A DNA stretch of 64,000 nt from Bacteroidota bacterium (GTDB taxonomy: Bacteria; Bacteroidota; Bacteroidia; Cytophagales; Cytophagaceae), in NCBI GenBank assembly GCA_023458555.1, contig JAEWYS010000008.1, positions 310,001 through 374,000 on the forward strand, written 5' to 3'. The translations under genes were made by a program, and so were the position numbers. The notes beneath the pieces were generated by a model, which was not told the origin of the DNA, ran no database searches, and saw only the letters and a program-made list of their open reading frames with translations. Below, piece after piece: positions 9,837 to 17,634 of the stretch (positions are counted from its first letter, which is position 1; each line of letters starts with the position of its first letter).

Positions 9837-9873
9837 AAGCTATGTCGAAAGCATTTTGCTTTCGACATAGCTT
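9837..9873 (-). terminator. Long hairpin downstream of the PhoH gene
   Basis: A 17-bp perfect stem with a 3-nt loop (AAGCTATGTCGAAAGCA arm), 31 bp after the PhoH stop on the minus strand, followed by CTTTTGTGTTT. Best read as the phoH terminator, isolating it from topB. Confidence 0.75.
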
Positions 9874-9903
9874 CATTACAAATACATTATATCTGACCAG
9901 CTG

Positions 9904-11259
9904 TTATAATAGTTCATTTGCCAGATTAGCCAGTTCCGAACGTTCACCTTTTTCCAGGGTGATATGTGCGTACAGACTTTGATTTTGCAGACGATCTATA
10001 AGATAGGAGAGACCATTACTTTGAGAATCAAGATAAGGAGTATCAATCTGATAAATGTCTCCGGTAAATATGATCTTGGTATTTTCTCCGGCTCTGGAAA
10101 TAATGGTCTTTACTTCATGGGGCGTGAGGTTCTGAGCTTCATCCACAATAAATACAATATTAGATAAGCTCCTTCCCCTGATATAGGCAAGAGGGGTGAT
10201 CACCAGCTTTTCTTTATTGATCATTTCTGTAATACGCTGATAATCGCTGTCCGTCTCATTGAACTGATTCTGGATAAATTTCAGATTATCAAACAATGGT
10301 TCCATATAAGGATTCAGCTTGGACTTGATATCTCCCGGCAAATATCCTATATCTTTATTGCTCAGAGGCACAATAGGTCTTGCAAGGTATATCTGCTTTA
10401 CGTTTTTTCTTTGCTCAAGACACCCCGCAAGGGCTATAAGAGTTTTACCTGTTCCGGCCACTCCCTGAATAGTGATCAGCTTAATATTGGGATTCATTAT
10501 GGCATTGATGGCAAAAGTCTGTTCGGCATTACGGGGTTTAATACCGTATACCGATCTTTTCTCAACCTGCTCCAGACGTTTTTCTTCTGAGTTATAAAAA
10601 GCTAATGCTGAGTTCTTTAACCCCTTTAATATAAAGTAATGATTATGAATCCGAAGCTCTTTGGGAATGACATCAATACTGCAATGTCCTTTCTCATATA
10701 GTTCATTAATTATATCGGTATCGATATCTTCCAACAACGTTTTTCCGGAGTAAAGACTATCAACGTCCTTAATTTTACCTGTTTCATAATCTTCAGCAGG
10801 TATATTCAATGCTTTGGCTTTCAGGCGCAGGTTAATATCCTTAGTAACCAGAACAACCTTCCGCGTTTTATTTTCAGCTTGTAGACCAATAGCAGCATTC
10901 AGAATTTTATGATCAGCTTTCTTGTCATCAAACACAGTTTCAGCATTTATCTCCCTTGTACCACGGGTATTCATGATAACTTTAAAGTTCCCTCTGCCTT
11001 TTCCGCTTAACGGAATCCATTCCTGCAAAAGATTTTTACCGGAAAGACTATCCAGAAAACGGATAAACTCACGCGCTTCAAAATTCTTTATATCATTGCC
11101 CTTCTTGAAGTTATCCAGCTCTTCCAGCACTGTAATCGGAATAGCAACGTCATTTTCCTGAAAACTGTTGACAGCATTATGATCATATAAAATGACCGAC
11201 GTATCAAGAACGTATATTTTCCTGTCTTTTTTGGTGGTAGATTTCTGAGCGGCAGTCAT
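9904..11259 (-). CDS. PhoH-family ATPase with N-terminal PIN domain (PhoH2-like)
   Basis: 451 residues from the ATG at 11259; an in-frame extension upstream to 11331 is hydrophobic and less likely. The N-terminal PIN nuclease domain (about 14-135) begins YVLDTSVILYD and contains VLEELDNFKKG. The C-terminal PhoH ATPase domain has Walker A GVAGTGKT (266-273) and Walker B IVDEAQN (371-377). By family, PIN-PhoH proteins are ATP-dependent RNA helicases/nucleases. No antitoxin-like small gene is adjacent, so a toxin-antitoxin pair is not supported here. It is followed by a 17-bp hairpin terminator. Confidence 0.92.
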   Translation of the reverse strand: MTAAQKSTTKKDRKIYVLDTSVILYDHNAVNSFQENDVAIPITVLEELDNFKKGNDIKNFEAREFIRFLDSLSGKNLLQEWIPLSGKGRGNFKVIMNTRGTREINAETVFDDKKADHKILNAAIGLQAENKTRKVVLVTKDINLRLKAKALNIPAEDYETGKIKDVDSLYSGKTLLEDIDTDIINELYEKGHCSIDVIPKELRIHNHYFILKGLKNSALAFYNSEEKRLEQVEKRSVYGIKPRNAEQTFAINAIMNPNIKLITIQGVAGTGKTLIALAGCLEQRKNVKQIYLARPIVPLSNKDIGYLPGDIKSKLNPYMEPLFDNLKFIQNQFNETDSDYQRITEMINKEKLVITPLAYIRGRSLSNIVFIVDEAQNLTPHEVKTIISRAGENTKIIFTGDIYQIDTPYLDSQSNGLSYLIDRLQNQSLYAHITLEKGERSELANLANELL

Positions 11260-11540
11260 AAGCAAAAATGTTAAAAGTTGTATTAGTTTGTATGAACGTA
11301 ATTTGTATCCCGAGGGTACAAAAAAAAACAATATTCTTTGCCTTTTTTATGCCCGGTCCTGCCAGGCAGTATACCCCAAAAACCGGTCACACTGATAACC
11401 ATACATTTAAAAAATAGTTGATCTGGTAAATCAGGAAACTCAATCTCTATTATTTCACAAGTTTTTACCGGATCGGATGAATTACTTTTGAAAAGTTGTC
11501 CTAATGGTTAATTTTAGAGTTTAGTATTAATCTTACTTTT

Positions 11541-12032
11541 ATGCCTTCATTCGACATTGTCAACAAACTGGATCCTCAGACGCTGGACAACGCAATCAAT
11601 GTAGCGAGAAAAGACATTCTGAATCGTTATGATTTCAGAGACAGCAAGAGTACCATAGACCTTGATAAGAAAAATAACTCTTTGCAGATTCTGACAGAAA
11701 ACTCCATGCGCCTTGAGCACATTATTGATGCTATTCGCACCAGAATGGCCAAACAGGGGCTGGATCCCAAAGCGCTCAATCTGGGAAAAGAAGAAGTGGC
11801 CTCCGGAAGTATGATCCGAAAAGATATCAGTATCCAGACAGGAGTTGAAAAGGATATTGCAAAAAAAATAATCAAGGATATCAAAGACTCTAAGCTTAAA
11901 GTTACTCCGGCGATAATGGATGACATGGTAAGAGTTACCGCAAAAAAAATCGATGATCTTCAGTCCGTTATCGCTCTGTTACGGGCAAAGGATTATGGCA
12001 TTCCTCTTCAGTTTGTGAATATGAAAAGCTGA
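11541..12032 (+). CDS. YajQ-family nucleotide/cyclic-di-GMP-binding protein
   Basis: 163 residues, full length for the family. It begins MPSFDIVNKLDPQTLDNAIN and contains the characteristic NRYDFRDSKSTIDLD segment and the C-terminal DYGIPLQFVNMKS-like end. Two ferredoxin-like folds are expected. In some bacteria the family binds cyclic di-GMP and acts as a transcriptional co-regulator; whether that holds here is unknown. Monocistronic: its own upstream region is shared with divergent phoH. An AT-rich stem (12029-12052) follows the stop directly. Confidence 0.93.
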   Translation: MPSFDIVNKLDPQTLDNAINVARKDILNRYDFRDSKSTIDLDKKNNSLQILTENSMRLEHIIDAIRTRMAKQGLDPKALNLGKEEVASGSMIRKDISIQTGVEKDIAKKIIKDIKDSKLKVTPAIMDDMVRVTAKKIDDLQSVIALLRAKDYGIPLQFVNMKS

Positions 12033-12061
12033 TTTTTACAAAAAAAAATCAGATCATATAA

Positions 12062-12088
12062 TTGTATCAGAAAAAATATCTACATTTG
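12062..12088 (+). promoter_or_regulatory. Bacteroidota-type promoter (TTG-N16-TACATTTG)
   Basis: The -7 element TACATTTG at 12081-12088 matches TAnnTTTG exactly, with TTG at 12062-12064. Transcription would start near 12094, giving a transcript of about 130 nt to the first terminator. Confidence 0.7.
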
Positions 12089-12091
12089 CAG

Positions 12092-12223
12092 TAAGTAAAA
12101 GTTATGCAAAAGACAATGAACGCACCGAAGCACTTCCTTCCAGTGGTTTCTGACAAGAAATGACTCCGGATTTGTTTTGGCTAACAATACCAGAAAAACC
12201 CGGACTATCATCCGGGTTTTTTT
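12092..12223 (+). ncRNA. Candidate small RNA or leader unit 1
   Basis: From the promoter above to terminator 1. It contains a 19-codon frame at 12104-12163 (starts MQKTMNAPKH, stop TGA) of unproven translation. It could be a small RNA, a leader peptide/attenuator for the DMT exporter, or a microprotein transcript. It matches no RNA family I recognise. Confidence 0.4.
12195..12223 (+). terminator. Intrinsic terminator 1 (before DMT exporter)
   Basis: A 10-bp perfect stem AAAACCCGGA / TCCGGGTTTT with a 6-nt loop and a run of seven T. Confidence 0.85.
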
Positions 12224-12239
12224 ATTAATAAAACAACAG

Positions 12240-12398
12240 GTAAAATAATTTATGCTAACGTTCAGTTTTTCGGTACAGGTTTCTTCTTCAGCGCTGATTG
12301 TATGCGTTCCGAAGCCTTTTATTACCTTCCGGGAATGAATGTATGGTGTCATATTACTGTATATAGAAAGCCCGGACATACGTACCGGGCTTTTTTTT
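12240..12398 (+). ncRNA. Candidate small RNA or leader unit 2
   Basis: The second unit carries a 28-codon frame at 12252-12338 (starts MLTFSFSVQV) and an overlapping 32-codon frame from 12302 (starts MRSEAFYYLP) that runs through the terminator. No clear -7 element was found. It may be read through from unit 1 or be part of the leader of the downstream exporter. Confidence 0.3.
12367..12398 (+). terminator. Intrinsic terminator 2 (before DMT exporter)
   Basis: A 9-bp stem AAAGCCCGG / CCGGGCTTT with a 9-nt loop and eight T. It lies only 39 bp before the exporter ATG, so it would control transcription into that gene if the transcript passes through. Confidence 0.85.
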
Positions 12399-12436
12399 GA
12401 CCAGATAACTAAATAAAAATATAATGTATAAGAAAC

Positions 12437-13378
12437 ATGGACAGACAATTATCTATTACTGAATGGAAAAACCGGCTCAGAATTCCTGAGCGGGAGCGTC
12501 TGATGGCTTTATTCGCATTTGCTGCCGTCTACATCATATGGGGGTCTACCTATTACAGCATCAAAATCGCTATAACAACCTTGCCGCCCTTTCTTATGGC
12601 AGCGACACGCTATCTGATCGCCGGACTTATACTGTATGTCGGAGCTCGTATAGCAGGGGCAACATTCCCTTCTGTCAGACACTGGAAAGAAAGTGCCGTA
12701 TTAGGCTTTTTTCTGCTTCTGATGGGAAACGGAGGAGTGGTATGGGCTTCAGATAAGCTGCCTTCCGGAATAATAGCCTTACTAATTACTGTTGAGCCAA
12801 TCTGGATCGTATTACTGGTAATATTAAAGAATAGAGGGAGATTACCTGATGCCAAAACAATTCTGGGCATACTATTAGGCCTTGCCGGAACGGTGATACT
12901 GATTCTGCCAGATCTGGGAAGCCAATCTCAGCTGAGTATAAGCGGCTTGCTGGCTGTTTTTATCTCTACAGTCTGCTGGGCTATAGGATCACTATATGCA
13001 GTCAATGCCTATTCCGGGATTTCGATCATTCTTGCTACTGCGATGCAGATGCTTTGCGGAGGAGCTTTTATGCTTATAGTAGCAGGGATGCGGGGAGAAT
13101 TCATTAACATTCATCCGGAGCGATTCTCAATGGAATCTCTCTATGCCTATCTGTATCTGATCATATTCGGATCTATTATCGGCTACAGTTCCTATGCATA
13201 TCTGCTCAAAGTAAGTTCACCGAGCAAGGTTTCGACCTATGCTTATGTCAATCCTTTTGTAGCTGTATTTATCGGAACAATAATCGGTAACGAGCCATTT
13301 ACCCGACAAATAGGCATGGCTGCAATTCTGATGATACTGGGCGTATTTCTGGTACTCCTGAAAAACAAAAAGGCATAA
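12437..13378 (+). CDS. EamA/DMT-superfamily transporter
   Basis: 313 residues with about ten membrane helices in two EamA repeats (residues 20-150 and 165-310). Typical features are FAAVYIIWGSTYYSIK near the start, LFFLLLMGNGGVVWA-like helix 3, and a second-repeat start QSQLSISGLLAVFIST. Closest in style to the YedA/RhaT metabolite-exporter group, which exports amino acids, nucleosides or other small molecules; the substrate cannot be read from sequence. Two intrinsic terminators lie just upstream, suggesting attenuation or insulation. A GC-rich terminator follows the gene. Confidence 0.9.
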   Translation: MDRQLSITEWKNRLRIPERERLMALFAFAAVYIIWGSTYYSIKIAITTLPPFLMAATRYLIAGLILYVGARIAGATFPSVRHWKESAVLGFFLLLMGNGGVVWASDKLPSGIIALLITVEPIWIVLLVILKNRGRLPDAKTILGILLGLAGTVILILPDLGSQSQLSISGLLAVFISTVCWAIGSLYAVNAYSGISIILATAMQMLCGGAFMLIVAGMRGEFINIHPERFSMESLYAYLYLIIFGSIIGYSSYAYLLKVSSPSKVSTYAYVNPFVAVFIGTIIGNEPFTRQIGMAAILMILGVFLVLLKNKKA

Positions 13379-13458
13379 CATTTTGCAATGCTCCCCGGTT
13401 ATGGTATCAGGAACTTGATAAGTTTTATTTTTTACAGTATTTTTTTATTTGGTGATAG

Positions 13459-13481
13459 GGGCCCTGTAAGGCCCTTTTTTT
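13459..13481 (+). terminator. Intrinsic terminator after DMT exporter
   Basis: Stem GGGCC / GGCCC with a 6-nt loop and seven T, 80 bp after the stop. Confidence 0.7.
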
Positions 13482-13520
13482 CTATTTTTATGAGTCAACA
13501 TTTAAGAATTATTGCACGGT

Positions 13521-14561
13521 ATGGAGTATAAAAAGCTGGCTGGTACAAAAATCTCTGTCAGTAAGATATGTCTGGGCACTATGACCTGGGGCGAGCAAAA
13601 TTCAGAGCAGGAGGCTCATGAGCAACTCGATTACGCCCTTAGCCGGGGGATTAATTTTATCGATACAGCAGAAATGTATCCGGTACCGGGAAGAAAGGAG
13701 ACGCAGGGTGCAACCGAGCAATACATCGGCAGCTGGCTGAAAAAAAGAAAGAAAAGAATCGATGTAGTGCTGGCAACCAAGGCAACCGGACCTAACAAAG
13801 GATTGTTCTACATTCGCAATATCCCTGATTATAGTCGCAGCCAGATCCTGGAAGCCATCAATGGCAGCCTGAAACGCCTCAATACCGATTATATTGACAT
13901 ATACCAGCTACACTGGCCGGAAAGGAATGCAAATTTCTTCGGAAAACTTTTTTATGAGCATGATCAGAATGAAGGCTGGAAGGATAATTTTGCTGAGATA
14001 CTCAATACAATGAATGATCTGATACGGGAAGGAAAAATACGTCACTGGGGACTTTCCAATGAAACCCCCTGGGGTGTAATGCATTTTCTGCATCTGGCTG
14101 AAATTTATAAGTTGCCACGCCCGGTATCGATTCAGAATCCATACAGTTTGCTAAACAGAAGTTTTGAAACGGGGCTTTCTGAAATTTGTCTTCGGGAAAA
14201 CCTGGGAATGTTTCCTTACTCTCCATTAGGCTTTGGTACACTATCCGGCAAGTATTTATCCGAAAAATTTCCTGCAGATTCCAGAAGGGCCTTATTCCCG
14301 TCTATGAGACGATATAGCGGCACACAGACTGAACTGGCCGTGAAAGCGTATGTTGAATTAGCCTTAAAACTCAAACTAAAGCCCGCTCAGATGGCTTTGG
14401 CATATGTAAATGCAAAACCTTTTGTAACATCAACTATCATAGGAGCAACCAAAACAGAGCAATTAAGAGAAAATATTGACAGCATTCTTCTCCGGCTGGG
14501 AGATGAAGCCATTGCCGAAATTGAAAAGATACACAATCTGTATCCCATACCAGCCCCCTGA
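13521..14561 (+). CDS. Aldo/keto reductase (Tas-like, NADP(H)-dependent)
   Basis: 346 residues from the ATG at 13521; a TTG nine bases upstream is in frame but less likely. The complete AKR catalytic tetrad is visible: D48 and Y53 in FIDTAEMYP, K87 in LATKATG, H131 in YQLHWPER. The long loop after H131 and the residue pattern WGLSNETPWGV resemble E. coli Tas. TIM-barrel oxidoreductase reducing carbonyls with NADPH; physiological substrate unknown. Seven bases separate its stop from msrA, so the two are probably co-transcribed. Confidence 0.9.
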   Translation: MEYKKLAGTKISVSKICLGTMTWGEQNSEQEAHEQLDYALSRGINFIDTAEMYPVPGRKETQGATEQYIGSWLKKRKKRIDVVLATKATGPNKGLFYIRNIPDYSRSQILEAINGSLKRLNTDYIDIYQLHWPERNANFFGKLFYEHDQNEGWKDNFAEILNTMNDLIREGKIRHWGLSNETPWGVMHFLHLAEIYKLPRPVSIQNPYSLLNRSFETGLSEICLRENLGMFPYSPLGFGTLSGKYLSEKFPADSRRALFPSMRRYSGTQTELAVKAYVELALKLKLKPAQMALAYVNAKPFVTSTIIGATKTEQLRENIDSILLRLGDEAIAEIEKIHNLYPIPAP

Positions 14562-14568
14562 TACACAA

Positions 14569-15210
14569 ATGAAACTATTAAGGACTATACCGGGATTTAT
14601 TATTCTATGCCTGATTACGGCATGTGCACAATCCGAACGTAAAGAGGAAAAAAATCAGATCAATTCTATAAATAACACATATATGGATACAGCTACATTT
14701 GGCGCAGGATGCTTCTGGTGCGTAGAAGCTATTTTTCAGGATCTTTCCGGTGTAGAAAAAGTTATATCTGGCTATTCCGGAGGAACAATCAAAAACCCTG
14801 CATACAGAGAAGTAACAACAGGCCGGACAGGACATGCAGAAGTGGTACAGATTATTTATGATCCACAAAAAATATCGTATCACGAATTGCTTGAAATATT
14901 CTGGCAGACTCATGATCCGACCACATTAAATCGTCAGGGAGCGGATGTGGGTACGCAATACAGATCCGCAATTTTTTACCACAATCAGGAACAAAAAGAA
15001 ACAGCAGAATACTACAAGCAGGAACTGGACCGGTCCGGCGCATTTAAAGCTCCTGTCGTAACCGAAATCACTGCTTTCAAAGATTTCTATCCTGCAGAAG
15101 ATTATCACCAGAATTATTACAATCTCAATAAAGAAGCTCCTTATTGCACTTATGTCATTGAACCCAAACTGGATAAGTTTAAGAAAGTATTCAAAGACAA
15201 ACTCAAATAG
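14569..15210 (+). CDS. msrA: Peptide-methionine (S)-S-oxide reductase, lipoprotein form
   Basis: 213 residues from the ATG at 14569, chosen because it starts a lipoprotein signal peptide (LITAC, lipidated Cys19). The catalytic motif GCFWC spans residues 47-51. GYSGGTIKNPAYREV and HDPTTLNRQGADVGTQYRS follow, both diagnostic of MsrA. A late Cys (EAPYC) could serve recycling. It repairs Met-S-sulfoxide in exported proteins or at the envelope surface. The lipobox places it outside the cytoplasm, unlike E. coli MsrA. Likely co-transcribed with the aldo/keto reductase. The stop codon directly abuts the stop of the convergent next gene, with no terminator between. Confidence 0.95.
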   Translation: MKLLRTIPGFIILCLITACAQSERKEEKNQINSINNTYMDTATFGAGCFWCVEAIFQDLSGVEKVISGYSGGTIKNPAYREVTTGRTGHAEVVQIIYDPQKISYHELLEIFWQTHDPTTLNRQGADVGTQYRSAIFYHNQEQKETAEYYKQELDRSGAFKAPVVTEITAFKDFYPAEDYHQNYYNLNKEAPYCTYVIEPKLDKFKKVFKDKLK

Positions 15211-15609
15211 TTACTGAGGTACACCCTGTCTGGAAAATTTGTATTCAAGCGTAATTTTGAAGTCTCCCAGGTTGGCCGGGTCCAGCCTTACTGCTTCAAC
15301 AAAACGGTCTGAATTATCATTTTTTCCCAGCAAAAGGCTAATCATCAGATAGGGTTCATTATCGCTGTTCCGGAGCGATATTGTCTTACGGGTGCCTGCG
15401 TACTGATCAATAAAGTCAATCAGGGGCAGGGGAGTTGTAAACTCTGCCGAATCTTTCCATTCTTTTTTCAATGTAAGATGCAGGTTATCTGTCGGGCTAA
15501 AAAGGTCCGGACTAAATCTTGTAAACTCGACAAATTCCATAGCAGGATTCATCGGAACAATAAAATAGGGTTTTTCTTTGGTTATGATATATTGCCTGTT
15601 ATCTATCAT
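15211..15609 (-). CDS. Hypothetical protein (132 aa)
   Basis: Not recognised. From the ATG at 15609 it gives 132 residues without signal peptide or membrane segment. The frame continues upstream to a TTG at 15687, giving a hydrophobic, less convincing N terminus. Predicted mixed beta/alpha with a Pro/Phe-rich early part and a final strand-rich segment (DFKITLEYKFS). It lies 93 bp downstream of the NhaC antiporter on the same strand and may share its transcript. It is tail to tail with msrA with zero intergenic bases. Confidence 0.6.
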   Translation of the reverse strand: MIDNRQYIITKEKPYFIVPMNPAMEFVEFTRFSPDLFSPTDNLHLTLKKEWKDSAEFTTPLPLIDFIDQYAGTRKTISLRNSDNEPYLMISLLLGKNDNSDRFVEAVRLDPANLGDFKITLEYKFSRQGVPQ

Positions 15610-15701
15610 ATCAATTCGCTTTTTTCGAATAACAGAGCACAGGATCAATAGTTCAAACCTTAAAGAAAACTCGTTATTTATCAACAACTTGACCCCACAC
15701 T

Positions 15702-17150
15702 CTATTCTTCTTTTTTCTTCTCGATGCGTATATTCATGTAAGCGAAGATGATAGCAATCAAAGGACTGAGGAGATTAAAAAAACAATAAGGCAAATAATG
15801 CACTGTCGCTATTCCCAAAACTGCTGCCTGAGTCGCTCCACAGGTATTCCAGGGCACCAGAACAGATGTTACCGTTCCGGAGTCTTCCAGAGTTCTTGAC
15901 AGGTTCTTTAGCGAAAGTCCTCTGTCCTCGTATACTTTCCTGAACATTCTTCCGGGAATCATTATGGCAAGATACTGGTCAGATGCAGTAATGTTGAAAA
16001 AGATACAGGTTCCAACGGTAGAAGCAATGAGAGAGCCGGTGGATTTTGCAAAATTAATGATGCTCCTGGTAATTCTGTATAGTAAACCACTTGCTTCCAT
16101 AGTTCCTCCGAAAATCATTGCGCAGATAATAAGCCAGACAGTATTAAGCATACCAACCATACCATTGCTGGCAAGCAACCGGCTCACCAGCTCATGATCA
16201 GATACTATCCGAATGGAAGAATACATAGCCTTCATAACAACGATATAGGCTTCTTTTACCGAAAAATACTCGCTTCCGGAGAGCTGAATAATAACAGGTC
16301 TCTGAAACACCAGTGCGAAAACAGCACCTCCCAGTGTGCCGGCCAGTAAGGCAGGAAAAGCAGGCACTTTGAATACGATCAGTACAATCACAAGCACAGG
16401 TATCAGCATCAGAACAGGGCCGATATAAAAGATATTTTCGATAGATTGCATTACAGCGCTTATATTTTGCTGATCTATCTCATTAGATGAGGAAAAACCT
16501 ATAATCAGATACAGCAGAAGTGAAATAATAAATGCGGGCATGGTAGTATACATAAGATACCGGATATGCTCAAAAAGCCCAACTCCGGTCATCGCAGACG
16601 CAAGATTGGTTGTATCTGATATCGGTGACACCTTGTCTCCGAAATACGCCCCGGAAATGATCGCCCCTCCTATAATTCCTCCGGAAAATCCGATTGCTTC
16701 TCCTATCCCGGCAAGGGAAAGCCCAATAGTCGCTACCGTAGTCCAAGAGCTGCCAGTGGCTAGCGTAACTACTGCACAGATAAAACAGGAAGCGAAAAGA
16801 AATATATCAGGAGAAAGAATTTTTAAACCATAGTATATCATGGCCGGAACAATACCACTGATCAGCCATGTACCGGCCAAAGCTCCGATAAGCAATAAGA
16901 TTAGAACAGCGGGCATTGCAGTCATAAGACTGTTTAATATGCCTTTTTCCAGCTCATTCCAGGTAAAACCGATCGAAAAAGCCACCAGAGCAGCCGCCAG
17001 AGCAGAAAAAATCAAAGCGAGCTGATTTGGGCCAGCTATGGCATCTATACCAAATATATACACATTGACAGACAAGAGTCCGATCAAAAAAAGCAACGGT
17101 ATAAACGCTTTGTATAAGGGAATTGGTCGTTTGGGATCAGAAGTATACAT
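15702..17150 (-). CDS. NhaC-family Na+/H+ antiporter
   Basis: 482 residues from the ATG at 17150, chosen because the longer frame to 17261 adds a non-conserved segment. About ten to twelve membrane helices. Recognisable NhaC features: GSSWTTVATIGLS, FSGGIIGGAIISGAYFGDKVSPISDTTNLA (residues about 170-200) with polar residues in the membrane, and VLVPWNTCGATQAAVLG near the end. Exchanges cytoplasmic Na+ for protons at the inner membrane; some family members exchange malate or other ions. No dedicated regulator is adjacent. A single-gene unit or operon with the 132-aa protein. Confidence 0.92.
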   Translation of the reverse strand: MYTSDPKRPIPLYKAFIPLLFLIGLLSVNVYIFGIDAIAGPNQLALIFSALAAALVAFSIGFTWNELEKGILNSLMTAMPAVLILLLIGALAGTWLISGIVPAMIYYGLKILSPDIFLFASCFICAVVTLATGSSWTTVATIGLSLAGIGEAIGFSGGIIGGAIISGAYFGDKVSPISDTTNLASAMTGVGLFEHIRYLMYTTMPAFIISLLLYLIIGFSSSNEIDQQNISAVMQSIENIFYIGPVLMLIPVLVIVLIVFKVPAFPALLAGTLGGAVFALVFQRPVIIQLSGSEYFSVKEAYIVVMKAMYSSIRIVSDHELVSRLLASNGMVGMLNTVWLIICAMIFGGTMEASGLLYRITRSIINFAKSTGSLIASTVGTCIFFNITASDQYLAIMIPGRMFRKVYEDRGLSLKNLSRTLEDSGTVTSVLVPWNTCGATQAAVLGIATVHYLPYCFFNLLSPLIAIIFAYMNIRIEKKKEE

Positions 17151-17279
17151 AAAAATGCCGGTAACAGAATCTGTCTTATAAGAAAACAAAAGCAAACTAA
17201 GTTTTTCAACCTTAGTTTGCAATAGAAATGTCATTATAAATCCGGCATGTAAATCGTTCAATTACTCTATAAAAATAAG

Positions 17280-17534
17280 CTATTCTCTCGGAAGATGACG
17301 AATTATGCAGGAATCTTCCTGATTTTCAAAACCGGAAAGTTTTTCTTCCAGATAAAAAATTCTTTTTCTTAAAAGCTCTATTTCTGAAGCCATATTTACT
17401 GACAACTCTGCCAGTGACTCGTTGTAACGGTAATATTCAAGTTCAATGAAATATTTACCTTTATACTTAACAATTTCCTTTCTTACTGTTTCTGCAGAAG
17501 TTTCCTTTCCCAGATCCACAATCCTGATAGACAT
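17280..17534 (-). CDS. Small hypothetical protein with C-terminal coiled coil (84 aa)
   Basis: 84 residues, no known family. Residues 1-45 are a mixed strand/helix segment (YKGKYFIELEYYRYNESL). Residues 46-70 form an amphipathic Leu/Ile/Glu helix (EIELLRKRIFYLEEKLS) suitable for dimerisation. It carries a proper ATG start and lies downstream of the two PAS sensors on the same strand (100 bp gap), so it could be read from their transcript. It might be a partner of the output-less sensors, but nothing in the sequence proves this. Confidence 0.6.
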   Translation of the reverse strand: MSIRIVDLGKETSAETVRKEIVKYKGKYFIELEYYRYNESLAELSVNMASEIELLRKRIFYLEEKLSGFENQEDSCIIRHLPRE

Positions 17535-17634
17535 AGATACAAAAATTTAACTATACCAATCTAACAGGCTGAAAGCAGCCATTGTTATGCTCCGGATTGT
17601 GAATTAACTAAATTTCATCACCTTCTTCCGATTT

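Larger units (their letters stand above)
12033..12436. other. 404-bp gap containing two terminator-ended leader/sRNA-like units
   Basis: No conventional gene. The gap holds a consensus promoter (12062-12088), a short frame at 12104-12163, terminator 1 (12195-12223), a second short frame at 12252-12338 and terminator 2 (12367-12398), all on the plus strand ahead of the DMT exporter gene. Both units share a ccgaag...ccttcc pattern and a cccgga...ccggg terminator. Each is entered separately below. Confidence 0.6.

Noticed and set aside
9904..11259. PIN-PhoH as a toxin-antitoxin module
   Set aside because: No small antitoxin-like frame lies upstream or overlaps. The 451-aa protein is the normal stand-alone PhoH2 form.
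12080..12448. 122-codon frame on the minus strand
   Set aside because: It runs antisense across two intrinsic terminators and the plus-strand promoter. Its composition is that of random AT-rich sequence, with no protein family signature.
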